From positions 21,863,115 to 21,927,114 of the forward strand of contig CM048556.1 in NCBI GenBank assembly GCA_026413225.1: 64,000 nt of DNA, written 5' to 3'. The position numbers and the translations under genes are program-made. Origin of the DNA: Otis tarda (lineage: Eukaryota > Chordata > Aves > Otidiformes > Otididae). Below are positions 22,801 to 36,900 of this stretch, one piece after another; within the stretch, counting starts at the first letter, position 1; the number at the start of each line of letters is the position of its first letter. A model generated the notes under the pieces. The model ran no database searches. It worked only from the letters and a program-made list of their open reading frames with translations, and was not told the DNA's origin.

Positions 22801-24967
22801 CTCAGCAACTCTCTCGGCAGCAGCAGACTCAAGAGCAGATACCCATCTTGAGGTTAAGAGAAGATGCTTTCAGGAATTAAATGCACATCCCTCAAAATAA
22901 AATATATAGCTGTTGCATGATGCAGTATTTTGATATGCAGCCACACAACGAATTTTCAACATCATCCGCTGAAGCGTACCTGGTTTCGTATTTTATGGGC
23001 TTCGTTTTTACATCAATCTCACTCCTGCCTTGAAAAAACTATATTACTTGCAACATTAAAACCAAATTTCTCCTTGCCATTCTAGGCACTGAAGAAACAC
23101 TGTGTTCTCAGACCTTTTTCCTGGGGTCTCTTGATATACTTAATTAAATACGTATTTTCTCACCCAGAGTGAGACACTCAGGGAAGGTTCTGGTTGGTTT
23201 GGTTTTTTTTTCCTTTTCTACTTTATCTCAAACACTGAAACTAACCCAGTCATTTCAGCATAGGTTATAAGCATATGAACAACGGGCTGTGACATTTTGG
23301 GATGCTATAATGGAATGTTTCTACTTTTTATCGTAGATCAGGGGGCTAACTTAGAAAATATTTTCAGTTTGTTTCAAAATTTTATAAAAACTGGTTTTAA
23401 GAGCTAATGGCAGCATCTAATTTAAACAGGATCCAAAAGAAAGCAGGCAAGCATCTTGAATTAAGCTGTGCAAAGGCCGTCTGTGCAGTTAAGCACATCT
23501 ACAGAAGCTCGTCCGGAAGAAGTGTTGTGGAACAGCTTTCCTGGGCCAGCCATTTCCCCGCGGAGACGAGCCCTTGTTTCCTCACAAGGCTTCTGTCTAA
23601 ATGGCAAAAACGTCTGTTTTAAACCTGCAACTTTGAACTAGTATCTCCAGCTGAGATCACTGCAGTTTAAAGAAACAAAAGTAGTGTTAACCAGCACTGG
23701 GGTGAGTCCAAGCTGGAGCCACAAGCCAGGATGTCCACTTCTTGTTCCAGTAAGGGGTCATATCCCAATTTACATTTTGTCACCAGCTTCACAAAATTAC
23801 AAAGTTCAATGCCATGAGAGATATCGTACACCTCCTCACATCTTGACAGTACAGGCAACTAATCTCTAAGGTACATGTAATTTTAAAAGCCAAGATAACA
23901 TTCACCATAATCACTTGGGATGTGATGTGAAGTAATAATTTTAGGCCCATTTCAATCACAGACCACACCTCATCTGTAATTACTGCCTCATCGATGGATG
24001 AGGAAAGCACACAGATTCCAGCTTAGAACAAAGAGCTACCTTCTTGCTTCAATTTAACCAAGAGAAAAAATCCCATATAAATTCTTCCTTATCTCTTCTC
24101 ATTTCTAATCCTCCCTGTCAATAACTCGCATGTTACAAGCTTTGTGGCTTGCTGCACTCTCACAATCAGTAAATGAGGTCCATAAAAGCTTGTTCTTTGA
24201 AAGGTCAGCTTAGAACGAAGCTCCTAAACTCAGGGGATTGGCAAAGATCCTGGAGAAGCCGGCAGCAGATAAAAAACCTTGTTTAAAAATACTGACTAGA
24301 AAGACGACCAGATGCTACACTCTGCAGTAATAAAAATGGTACACTGCGTGGCTAACGTTAAAATGGACTCCATAAAAAGGCACAGGGGGGTTTGGTTTTG
24401 TTTAACAAATATGCATAGGAACCAAAAAATGAATCAGTTCTGCCACAAGGTGAGGGTCCATGCAGAGATTCATTCACAGCTAAAAAAAGGGGTGGGTTTT
24501 TTTTTTTATAACTTTAAGATGAATTGGTTTTTTTAAATCATTTTAAGATCACCTTGCACCACGATTCAGAATAAATTGATTGCATCTTTCCTTCTCCAGC
24601 TACAAACACTGTGCAATGCCTGAGCCCCACGTTAATTGGCCAAGACTTCTTCCAGCTTGAAATAGCAATACTGGCAGGCAGTCATAAACCTTAAACACAT
24701 CGCGTTTCAACTGAAAAGTAAGGTTTACGCTAACTCAAGGTAGCCTTCCGGGCAGCTCTGTACGCATCTTCACCACTTTGGCTGCAAAACAACGCGAACC
24801 AAACCAAACGCAGGCTGTACGCTCCGCAGCGACCGCAGCTCCCTGCGGACACACGTCCTCACGCTCGGCTGTAAATGGTTAGGGGTCCACACCCCCGCGG
24901 GGGCACGGCTCCCTCGTGCCTCACCACCACAAGCGCCTGGTTCATCGAACGCAGTTCTCAGAGCTGA
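19835..24967 (-). other. MTMR8: MTMR8 3' UTR (probable, about 5 kb)
   Basis: I found no minus-strand AATAAA between the MTMR8 stop (24968) and the one at 19851-19856. The sequence before that signal has the look of a 3' UTR end on the minus strand, with T runs and TTTATTTTTATT-like AU-rich stretches. No coding exon was recognised in the interval. The alternative is an earlier, weaker signal and intergenic sequence beyond it. The extent is inferred. Confidence 0.35.
19851..19856 (-). terminator. MTMR8: polyadenylation signal AATAAA, probably MTMR8
   Basis: The plus strand reads tttatt (AATAAA on the minus strand), preceded in the transcript sense by AU-rich sequence and followed by TAGTCTGTTTATTGG-like U/GU-rich sequence. 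Confidence 0.4.
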
Positions 24968-27900
24968 TCAGTGGTGCTGAGGCTTTCCATCCTTAGCTTC
25001 GGAGTCCAAAACATCAATGGCGTCATTAAGATCGTGGAGATCTCGGTGACAAGACAGGTTCTCTTTGTGCTTTTGGTCCACATCTGACACATCTAGCTCT
25101 CCTGCTGAGGCGCCGTTGCTCAACCCGGGAGGTGGTTCCCCTTCATAATCCTGAGGAGTGTTGAGCATCGGTGTTTTTGAAGCAGCACTTCCTACTTTAG
25201 ATAAGGAGCAAGCTTCGCTGGGCAAAGGACCATCAAGGCAAGGAAGTTTCTACACAAATAAAAGGACATGAAAACAATAACGAAAGCTATTATTCCCAGA
25301 TGTCAAGGACATGCAGAAAACAACTGTCAACATAACAGTCCTGTCTCAGTGCCTCTTTTTCAGCTCTCCCTTCCCTTCTTCTCTCCCTCTCCCTTGAAGT
25401 TTGCTGAGTGGAGTTGAAACCCAGATGTTAACACTGGCTTTGTTTAGAGAATTAGAACATCGCAAGCCTGCAACAGAACTCGACCAAACACAGCTTTTAC
25501 CTAGCAGATGAGAATTTGGGGTAATCAAACCTATTTATTACAGCACTGTCATTTAACTCCTCATTTTGCCCAGCTCTGCCCAGCATGTTGAAACAACTGT
25601 TCAGTGCCAATGTTCAATCTCTGTTCCATTTGCCAAAAACATCACGTGATTTTAAATATTATTAAGATTCAGGACTCACATTTTCCAGTTCTGAAGCATT
25701 GTCCTCCAGTTTCATCTTCTGGCTCACGCAGCTTAGCAGATGGTCCAATACACATTGCTTCGGATGCATTCCTTTGTCAAAGCGATTGTACATCCCACAC
25801 CAAAACCTCAACAACAGGGCAAGAAAAGAGAATTAGGCGGCTGATTGTACACTACTGGACGACAAACTAGAAGCTGTTTAAGGAAAAAAAAAATTCAACA
25901 AATCGAGATTAGTAACTGATTTTAGAAAACTGCCACAGCCTTGGATTATAAAATTCACTATCAATGGGCAAATTCCCATAAAGTTCCGAGGATTTAAGTA
26001 CTTCTGCCTTATGATCCATGCGCACTGGCAGTAGGTATTAGCATAAGACAAAAATACACCTTTTTCTGTAACAGACTCACTGGAGGCTTGTGGGCAGTTC
26101 CCCTTCGAGTCCTCAGTTTGCCCTACTTCCCTACTTTTCCTAAAACCCTTTGCCTGCCAGTAACGGCATACAGCAGCTAAAACCCACATTTGCGTTCCTC
26201 TCAGCAGGGAAGAGGAGCAAGCCAGAAACAAAGCAAAACTAACCACTCCAGCTGCAACACCCTGGGCAAGCAAATACACAGGGCAACATGAAATCCCTGC
26301 TTGTGAAAATCACCCTGACTGCATAAGCCTGGGTGTGACTGGGCACTGAAACTCCTCTTTGAAAGACTTCCTTAATATGTTATTAAAAAGGAGGAAAGAA
26401 GGAACTTTATTTAACAATTGCCTACTCTATCATGTAAATTTGACAAAGTAAGCAGTCTGGGTGTGTGTAGGTCTATCTATACATCCGAAGTTCTTTTCTT
26501 TGCCTTTCCCCATCCTCTTTCTCATTAAAAAGAAAAAAATTTAAAAATTTAAGTTACAGTACCCGCACTTATTTCACAATTACTTGTGCACTACTACTCT
26601 CTATTTATGGATGAGGAATGGAAGGGAAAGGCAAAAAAACCACACTAATCTGAAAATTTATTTTATTAAACCTGGATTACTAATCTACACTACAAGAAAA
26701 TAAATGCTCCCCTTCTTAAATAAGCAACTTACTGGAAACTGAAGGGCAGTGTGTTTGGTTGAAGCTCTTTGTAAGCTGTAAATCCTCTGTACAAAGGATT
26801 TCTCAATTCTTGCTTCTTCTGTAAGAGGAAAGGCCACAGAGAATGGGTCTTCTCAAAGATTCTGTCAATTACAAATAACATCTAATCACTAAAAAAGGAA
26901 TCAAGTTAAGTGGACTAATAACAACAGCTGTTCTGAGTAGAATTAGATTAAGGGAGCTAAGAATTATTTTTTATTAGTTCTGTAAATACAAAACACACCA
27001 CTGAAGAATATATAATCATTTAAAATGGACATTATCCAGTCCAAAAGATGTATCTGCAAGTTATTACTGTGGTCCAGATTAAAACATCTGACTTGAGGAT
27101 ATAATTAATCTGTAATTTTCTTCACACTATGGAATATAAGCATCTATCCAGACCATGTTACCTTTAACCGATCTATAATACAGTAAAAACACACAAAGAA
27201 ACACAAGTTGCCCTTTTTCTGACACTTAAAGTGACTTCCAGACTGCTGGCTTTACAAACTGCCAACTCACTTCACATCCTCGCGCTCCTTATGACAGGTC
27301 CCAAGGAAGTTGCCAAACTGGCAGGAATAGACATGGTCATGGATTTCAAGAAGGAAACGCTCATTAAACTCAAACGTGCACGGGAACTGCTGCATGAGCT
27401 GCCAGACACACTCAACAAACTGTGTGAAGACAGGGGACACTTCTTTGGGGTCACCATCCAGATGGCCACACCTAGAGAAACGCAAACAAACCAGGGTTAA
27501 ATCCTGTGTTGGCCAACAAAAAAGAATCCCCTCACCATTAAACCAGAAAAAGAATTTTTGGAAAGCAGATAACACTATTGTAATGTAATGACTGTTCTTT
27601 CTTCAGAGAAAAAAACTTGGGCAGAATTATCCTTTTCTAGGAAGGGATAAACCCTGGAAATCCACAGAAAGGAACAAGGCATCCCCCAAATTTAAGTGGA
27701 AAAATGAAGAAAGATTTCTCACGACAGAGATCTAGCTGATGAAATCCCAGTTCTCGGTTCTGGGATTCCAACCACAGTACCCTAAGAAGCAGCACGAAGG
27801 AGGATTGATTTCCCTCAGAACTGTAAGGCACTGGCCACCACTACAAGAGGAATGATTTTGTCTTCTGGAATAAAAGTTCATATTCTCAGTCAATGCCAAA

Positions 27901-30900
27901 ATTCCTGTCTCAAGTACTTTTTGTATCTATTGCCAAGTTCTCATATTTGGAACAATCCTTTATAATAGAAGAATAGGAGGATTTTTTTTTTTGTCTTAAA
28001 GCAAGAAAAGTTTAAAGAGTCCCTAAAGAAGCAGAGACAATGACCACAGAACATTTATTTGGCCAGTGCTGACCGAAGAGCAGTTTATTTTTGACTGCTT
28101 CTTCTTGTGTGTCAGTATAAGGGTGAGTATACTGCTTATTTTCCCCAGATACGCTTTAAGGAAACAGATTTGTTTTGTTATTAAAAACAGGAATGTTTCA
28201 CATCGAGAACAAAGCTTCAGTTTTTTACACACTAATATCATTGCATAGACCAGTCCCTTCCCTCCTCCCATTCTTTTGGGCCACCTCAGTTTCTGATTTT
28301 GATACAGCGAGTATAACAAGTAGTAATTCAAGATAATATGCCCAGCATGTACTAGGGCTTTATGCCACCAACTCCAAGTTGGTTGATTTTCCAAGTCTCC
28401 TCTCCTCTGACCTGTGTCTTCATTTACATTTTTCATGGGAGCACACGAACCAGAAAACACTACATTAGTTTCGCAGCCAAGCCTCCTCCCAATCACTCCA
28501 GCCAAAATAACGCACTCTTCTTACCTGTGTGCGAACTTGTGGCCCATTGCAATCCACTCCTTCTCTATCAGAACCTTCAGTTTCAAAACAGAGGTGAAAG
28601 AAAGAGCATTACTTTGTTTAGAAAAGGCAAAATGAAGCCTTTGATGTTAAACTCTAAAAAGCTTACAGCCAATGCTACTTGCTGACCCTACTGTTAAGAG
28701 TATATCCTTGTTCCAGGAAACAGCCTAAACCATTCAACTAGGGCCTGTTCACATTTCAAATCTAGGAACCACTTTTTATTTTTTAAACTCCAGCATTTGT
28801 GTTCTTACCATAAAGCCTTTAAAAGTCCTATAGAATGGATCCAAGAGGATGCTAGCCACGGAGCAGACCTGAGCTGTGCGATCCCACCCATCAGAGCAGT
28901 GGACTAACACGCTAGCTTTTTCATCTTTCACAGCCTGCGAGGGAGAGACCAGACAGAACCGTTTAGCAGCTTTCTAGGTTGATTACTGTAATTAAAAGCT
29001 ATCCCTTCATCTGCATTTACCTGACTGGCCTAAAACCCATGGGGAAAATTTCTCATTTCTCATCTGGAGCATGGAAATGCACCACTTCTGGGCACAGAGC
29101 CACCAACCCACAGAAACCCCAACTAGAACAAAATGCCTACAGCATGCCTTGTCAGCACCACAGACCGTCAAGAAACAAAGAGCCTCTGATCTCAAAACGC
29201 TCAGTCTTCTGAAAAGCCAAGAATTCTCAGTCCCCTCCTCTGCGGAAAAATTTGGTGGATGAGTAAAGAATAACAACTGGACACTCGAGGACTATGAACT
29301 TCTCAAGAAAAATTAGAAGGGCTCATCCCAACTTTCTCCCATATGGATCGCCTTCTTCCCCTTGGACCAGTGGCAGAAGAAAAACACAAAATGGCTTCTT
29401 GCTTGCTACACGGGAAAATTTTAAGAGAGAAGACAACATTTCCAGAAGGTCACTGCTCTCAGCACGTGTTGCCTGCATGCCCTTTACTGTCACTGAAGAG
29501 CCATGCGCCTTAGAGACTTTTCTCCTTTTGCCTGACCTACGAAGTCACAAGCTCTGCAGAAACAAAGACTGCGTTGAATAATTAAAATCAGCAGTCCCTG
29601 CATCACGTAGAACCAGGAGAAAATGAACTGGTCTAAATAATCTCTCATTTAAAGCAGAGCAGTTGAATAACTAAGCACAAGGTTATGAGCTGCTTGCACT
29701 ACTAAGTACGCGTTATATAAAGATGTTTATGAAGGTATTCACATTCTGTGATTTTATTTGCTTCAAACAAATTCTATTAAAGCCCTGATAACCACTTGTT
29801 ACAATGCAATGAACAGAACAACGTCCCAACCCCTGCAGCATTTCATTTGGTCACAGGAAGTGTCTAGGAGAGAGCCAGCTGGGTAACCCACTTTATGTTC
29901 TCCAACTGCAGCCTTGTTTTTGAGAGCTGATGCCAACTTGAATAGCAATGTTTTCCCACCTTCTCTCCTGAGACAACTTCACAGCCTTGGAGCAGCCCCT
30001 AACAGACCAGTATATATTTTTTTAATTCACTTGCAGGTTGGAGCACAGTTTTACCTTGGCAAGAAAGACACCTGCATCCATCACAGCCTTAATGTGCCGT
30101 AACCAGCCCGAGTTCTCCAGCCCGGTGAGGAAATCGCTCATCGAGGGGGACTTCATTTCACACACTAAGGACACAAACAAAGGAATTAGCTGACACTCTG
30201 TTAACAACATCTATTTCTTTTTCCCACCTCCTCATTATCTCTTCACAGCAAAAGAGCCTGGTAGATCCTAAAAGCTAATTTTTCCACTTTTTAAGTGTCA
30301 GCAGCAATATCCTGTCTGAAGGACACAGAAACTACTGGTTTCATACTTAAACACACAAACCAGAAATGTTTAGCTATGAGAGAACTTGAGGATCTGAAAA
30401 TCTCCTCCTCCTCCTTTTTTAAATGGTAATTCATTTTTTCAGCTGAGCCTTTTCCAACAAATAAAGTGTTTAGTGATCTGTTACTTCACTATACATCACC
30501 ATCTCACACACATCTAACAACCACCAACATGTAGTCACCATCACAAAGATGTGAAGAAAGGAGAGTTCTAATTTAGAGAGAGAAATAACATGCCTAACCT
30601 TGAAGGCAACTCAGATGCTATACTGAAACCCAGCACAGAAAACACTCATAATAATACAGCGCAATAGTCCGTAAGCACCAGCGAGAGAGATTTATCACCG
30701 TCGAAGAACATGGGAGTGAACAGGTATTTACTCTGCCTCTTCTTCCCCCACAAAATAAATCTGCCAGGAAGAGGCAATTGAGGACTTAGACTTGCGATCA
30801 GGCCCATCTCCTAGTTTTGTGAACAGCCTCATTTTTGTACAAGGTCACCACGGACCCCACAGTGCCACCTTGCCAGGCAACTGGTAGCATCAATTATTCA

Positions 30901-33900
30901 ACTATTTTGAAGCAAGATGACCATTACACTGGTTACTAAAATATTAAACTAATTTTGAATGACAGCACTTGTATTACGTTTCAGAAAACTAAGCACGGGA
31001 ACCAAGTGGAATGATTTGCAGCATCTACTCTGCCCTATGTATGTATGAGAACACAGAATACCCCAAATTTTATTTCCAATCAGAAATACTATTTAACGCT
31101 GAAATACTCCAAGCTAAACATAGCAAACCCCAGAAAAGTATTTCTTTCAAGAGCTCAGAAAGTAACCACGAGATTATCTTAATGGTGGAAAGCAGTATTT
31201 CTCCAGCCTTCTTCTTTTAACTGGGCACATTTAAGAAATTCACATTTTACGTGACTAACACAGTTAAGGTATGTTGTTAGTATTAGTTGCTATTTTTGAA
31301 CCACTATAAAACCAAGCACAATAATAAATGAAATGTCTAGCAGGAGAGCATTTTAACAACACTAATATTTTCAGTCACTTCAATATGGCAAACAAAGAAA
31401 CACTCTGACTCTGCTTACCTGCTTCCATCACACCACCGCATGCACGCGGGCACGCAGGATTTATACATTCAGCAAAAGGTGCTGCCTAAAAGCAGCCACG
31501 GGTAACGAAGACTGACCACTTGCACGGACTGCACCTACCTTCCAGGAGTTTCTGCAAGCTGTTCCGCATCACGTGGATGTTTTCTATGCCGATGAATTTA
31601 AAGCGAATGTTATCGTAATTATCTTCGTTCTCGTAACCCTTCCCAGCAGCTCGGTTGGCCATGGCATTTAACTGTCAAATTCAAGGGAACGGGAATAGGA
31701 CAGAAAACAAAGAGTGAAAATTACAACAATATCCAGAAATGAGGTTTTGCAAATTCTTGGTTTTTTAAAAATCTCCCAGAAAATATACTGAACAACGTTG
31801 TTACTCAGACATACTTCCCCATCTCCCAGACATTACTTCCAGCTGTTTCACTAAAATTATTCCAGTGCCTCCAGTCCATCAGTCATATGCAGAGACTTAA
31901 GACCCTGGATAGAATTTCTCAGGGCAGGCAGTATCAAAACCATGCCCAATTTCAGAACACTGCTGTCATCAAAACCGGTAGAGAGACATTGAGTCTGCCC
32001 TAACTGTGAAGCTACATAAAAAGATTCAGACAGAAGCATACAAAAGCAAAACTAGGAAAGCCATTTTTATGAGTAACATACATACATGGTGGTACAGAAA
32101 TAGTAAGAGAATTCCAAAGCTTTTCACAGACATACATGCACAGATGAAATAAAGCCACCTGAGGGAAACACAGAAATATTAAGGTTGAGCAGAAGGAATA
32201 CCAACCAACTGGAACTGCAGAAGAAAAGCAGTCAGTCACTCTAACAATTACCCAGAACAGTTCAAGAGCTGCCAGGAAATCTTTAGCAGCAATAAAAAAA
32301 ACCCCAACCAAACAAAAAAAATCACACACAACAGCACCTCAAACCCCTACATACTCATTTGGGAAGAGGAGCGATTTGTCTCCATAGAGAGGAGAGAAGG
32401 AAGAGTCAGATATGGCATACAGAACAATTAAAGAACCCTAGTGCTTCAGTTCTACCATCCAGAGTCACACACGTTGCTTTAGAAAGAGAAACATGACCAA
32501 TTACAAATTCTCCGTTTTTCACCAAACACTTGAGAACAAAATTACCAATGGTAGATTTCAGTGGAACATCTAGGTACTGGATACTGTCTGTACCAAAAGA
32601 ACATGCAGTGACTGCTATAAACATAACCTATTCTGTAATTATTTGTATCTCTAGGAAGTGTCATACTACAAAAAGCCAAAACACATCTTGAAACAACACA
32701 TGAAACATTTCCTGTTTCCCCAAAAAGACTTCTTCCCCTCTTGCCCTTGCCATAGTTAAACTAAATCTGCAGTTTCTATAAAATAACTGCAGTATCTGAA
32801 CAGTGGATCCTAAGGCTTCTTTCCAGCTCAGCACATTGAGGACCTAGCTCTCTGTGGGAAAACGCTTCCCTGTCTCAGCCAGCTTCAAGACTGCCACTTG
32901 CTTCAGGTCGTCCTTAACGCAAACCTCAACCCAGAACGCTCCAGGAGTGCAAGCATTCTTAACAGCACTTAACATCGCAGTTTTATTAGGCAAAAGCATT
33001 CGGCACACTAAGACTCCAAAAGAGGAGCCTGATACTGAATTCCTCGGTCAGGACTGACAGAATTTAACCTCATGTAGGGTAAGAAGCAAAGCTGCGAAAG
33101 AATGAACTGGAAACAGCACTACTAATTCAGACGCAAGCTTTAAAGGTAGCCACAAACCCCAGGAAGGTACCTTTGGCCTTGTGTCTACAACATACATGAA
33201 GGGGCTCCCGGGGTTGGCTTCTCTGATGGCCTGCAGCATCTGTTCGTCCTCCAGACAGCGCGCACTGAACCCGGAGAGAGGTTGGCTACAGCGACATATG
33301 GCAGCCTGCAACACACAACAGCTCACATCTTTCTGCTTTCAGATAGTCTCTACTGCACTGCCCTAAAGAATATTAATTTGTTGGTTTTAATATCCTCTGT
33401 TGCACTGAAAAAACTGCTACTTAAATGGACATACAGAAATACTACTGGAATATTTCTCAAAGCTAGAAGTTTGGGAATCTTAAGACGGTAGTGAGGCTAA
33501 GGAGCCCTGCTGCAAACTTCACTGCTACGTTCTCAAACCCACTATGCTCTGCCTGATGATCAGTATCCCAAATAGCAGCATTTGTCATGTTTTCTACTTC
33601 GTTTCTATTGTCCAAATCACTCTTTTTGCTTATCAGTTGTTACCGTTCCACGCTCAGAACTGCACTGAGCATGCTTTAGGGAAATTTCAATAGCTGCCAG
33701 CACAACTCCATGCCGTTTCCTAGGTCAAGGCACGCTTCCTCAGGAAAACAACAATTTGATTGTGACAGCATTTTCCTAACATCTGCATCTAAACATTGCT
33801 GAGACAGCAAAGTTAAAAATTTACATTCTGGTCTCCAGTGGAAAAAAACAAAACCAAACCAAACCTGAAACTTTCACTTATTCTGAGCTAGTGGGGATTT

Positions 33901-36900
33901 ATTCCAGGGTGGTTTCTCCTTTTCAATACTAAGAAAATCTAGCTGTGTTAACATGTACCTTGTTAAAAGATTATTCAACATAGCTAAACAGCAGATTAAA
34001 AAAAAAAAAAAAACACATAACGAGGCAACTTCTGCAAGCTGATAAAAAAATTCCAGATAGGAAGCTTGCAAAGTGTGTGCTTTTTGTACAGCTCTGGATG
34101 CATCCCAAGTGTTTGTCTTTAACTAGCCTCTTCTGTGACTCGGAACAAACCAATGCTGCAGCCGTTAAGAGAAGCACAGTTCTCAAATGTGAAGCCATTG
34201 AACTCAGAACTAACATTGTTTTCTTTATATAAGTACGAAAGCACCGGAATACGCCCTCTGCTTCTGAACCTTGAACTTCCGATCACCACTGCCTTATTAG
34301 CAGCTCTAGGCACCACTATTTCTGGAGGATATGTGTTGCAAACCTAAGCGAGAAGAAAGAAAAAAAAAATATGGATCTTACTACTTTGCAATTCAAAATT
34401 CATTAAAAAGACATATTTAGCTAACGATCTAGCATTTATAAAAACGAGAAAGAGATTGTTTGCCACAGTGTATCTACGTCTGTTTTCAGTCACTGTTTTT
34501 TCCTTCCTTACCTAGTCCCTTTCCACTCTACCTCATTCCCTACCCAGCCAAACCACTGCCATTTATTCCTCTTCTACACCTCTGTCACCAGCTTGGTGGG
34601 ACAGACTTTGGAAATACCGAAAGCAGCTAAGAGTACTTCAGGTTTTTTGTAACAGATGGTTTGAAATTTCTCTAGGAAAACAAGTATCTGGTCCTTTGCC
34701 AAGGGGATCAAAGCAAACCAAGGTGACTCGGCAGCTCTGTTCTGTTCTTCCACAGCATTATTATCTGCAACTTCACATCAAGACGATGCTGCTTCGATTA
34801 AAACCAGCCGAGCTCGTCCCTTCCCCAGAGGCATCACTTATGCCGCGGTAGAAGGACTGCTGTATGTCACTAATAACAAAGCGGAGATACTGCATTAAAC
34901 GGCTACTTCAGACCAGAATTACCTCATAGTCTTTATTAACATCTGTTATTTCCCAGTAGTCGTTTGGGATCCCCATACGCTGGTAATCCACTTTTAGATC
35001 AATCAGCTTCCATCCAATCTCCCGGTTCTCTTTAGACATTTTAGGATTATAAGAGAAAGCGTAAAGTTCCTCGGGTTTCACTGGGAAGAAGGAAGAAAAA
35101 AATTAACTAGTTAGAGATACAAAGAAATACGGAGAGGTCAACGCATCTTTAAGGCCATCTCTTGGATACGCACACCATGCAAGCCAATGAGCTGCAGGTG
35201 TACCGCGTAGAAAACTACAGATGTTCAAAGTTTCTCAGCCTCACATTTACGCTTTTTCATTCGGGGTAGTACCAAGAGCCAACAATTCATACTGAAATCC
35301 TCAGGAATTTCCAATGCTCAGTTCCCACATGCAGGGAGATATGCAAAAACATTGTTAGAATTAATTAAAACGTAAAAGTAGTCATTTTGCCAGACCAAGT
35401 TATTTCCTACTGAATTTACTCCAATAGGCACGTTAAACGAGATTTGTATCTTAAGAAGTAACCCATAAATTAAAATATATATTAAAAGATCCATTTTCTG
35501 TGAAGAGTTCATAAAACAGCTCTTGCACACCTATAAGTTCATCGTTCAACAGTGAGTCTGAGCCGCATGGAAAACTTGATAGATGTCTTGAATATTACTG
35601 TCAGCCCAACAAAAGCTTCAGGCTGTGACTGACAAATGGTAATTTCTTCCTCCCTCCATCTCTACCATCCCAATTTCCTTCCCTCTCTTCATAAAATGCA
35701 AATCCAACCAATAATTCATTCAGCTGATTCCCAAGGCAGTAAGCGAGACAGTCAAACCTGTCAGAGTCTGATAAAGCAGCCAGGTTACCGGACAGGTAAC
35801 CCGTAGCTGTCAGTCACACACGTGCAAATCATAAGTAGTTATACGCTCTGCCAAAAAAACCGCAAAGGAAGCGTACATACAGAAATTTTAAAACAACAAG
35901 AGAGAACTTAAAATCCATAAATAGAACACAAGAAAGAGCTACAGCATATGACACAAATAACCACAAGACAAAAGAAACTGATGTAATCCCCTGCAGTGAC
36001 AGCTCCCACGCTTCAAGACACTGCAAAAGTCCCTAATTGTCAAAACTGAAAGAATACTGACAGCTTTTAAACATAACACCAGAAACTTGCCAGATACAGC
36101 ACTAGAATTAGAACTTCACAGCTAGGAAAACTTCAAAGCTCAGGGCACAAGGGAGATGCTGAGAATAGACACAAGTCTTAACTTCAATCAAAAAAACCTC
36201 CAAACTCAGCAAAAATCATTTCTACTACAGTATTTCTACTCAAGTCCCACGTGACGGCCTCCACGAAGCAGACTGGTGCTACCATTTCCCTTCCCTTAGA
36301 CTACTGACATAACCACAAAACGCAGTTCCTGGCATCTCTTCAATAACGTTGAACTCCAGACACTGGTTCACTGAAGGAACACCCCAAAACCAGAAGCTGC
36401 CACAGACACAAACCAGGTAGGAAATCAGTGGAATGCTGTCCTGCAAGAAGAACAAGGAGCCTGAAGATTCATCCATGATGGACTAAAAAGCTGAAGCCAG
36501 AAGAGACCACAGGCTTTTGAGGAGGTTTTGCTTACACTCTTTAGGAGTGACTCCAAGCCAGGGTGGAGTATAGGGTTTCACAACTGAGAGAAGACAAACA
36601 CTAAAGAGCAGCCTGAACATGCTATTGGGAAACAAACAAAAGATGCCAATGTTTAAAGCTTTATTTGTGGGATTCCAGAATTCTGTGAACATCTGGATCA
36701 ACTGGAAAGGGCAGAACTACAGACAGCCAATGCTAAGTCACAGAAATGACCAACAACGGCCAGGTACGCGATACGAAATTCAGAGTGAGTGCACAAGAAA
36801 AAAGCCTGAGATGCTGCATACGGCCTCAGTCGGGCCAATGAACTCTGCACGGATCTTCGGAAGTTCCTTACGGGAGGCCTCCTCATTCCCACTGCCACAA

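Noticed and set aside
25878-26279. 133-codon minus-strand open frame
   Set aside because: It lies in an MTMR8 intron between two well-defined exons; no family resemblance.
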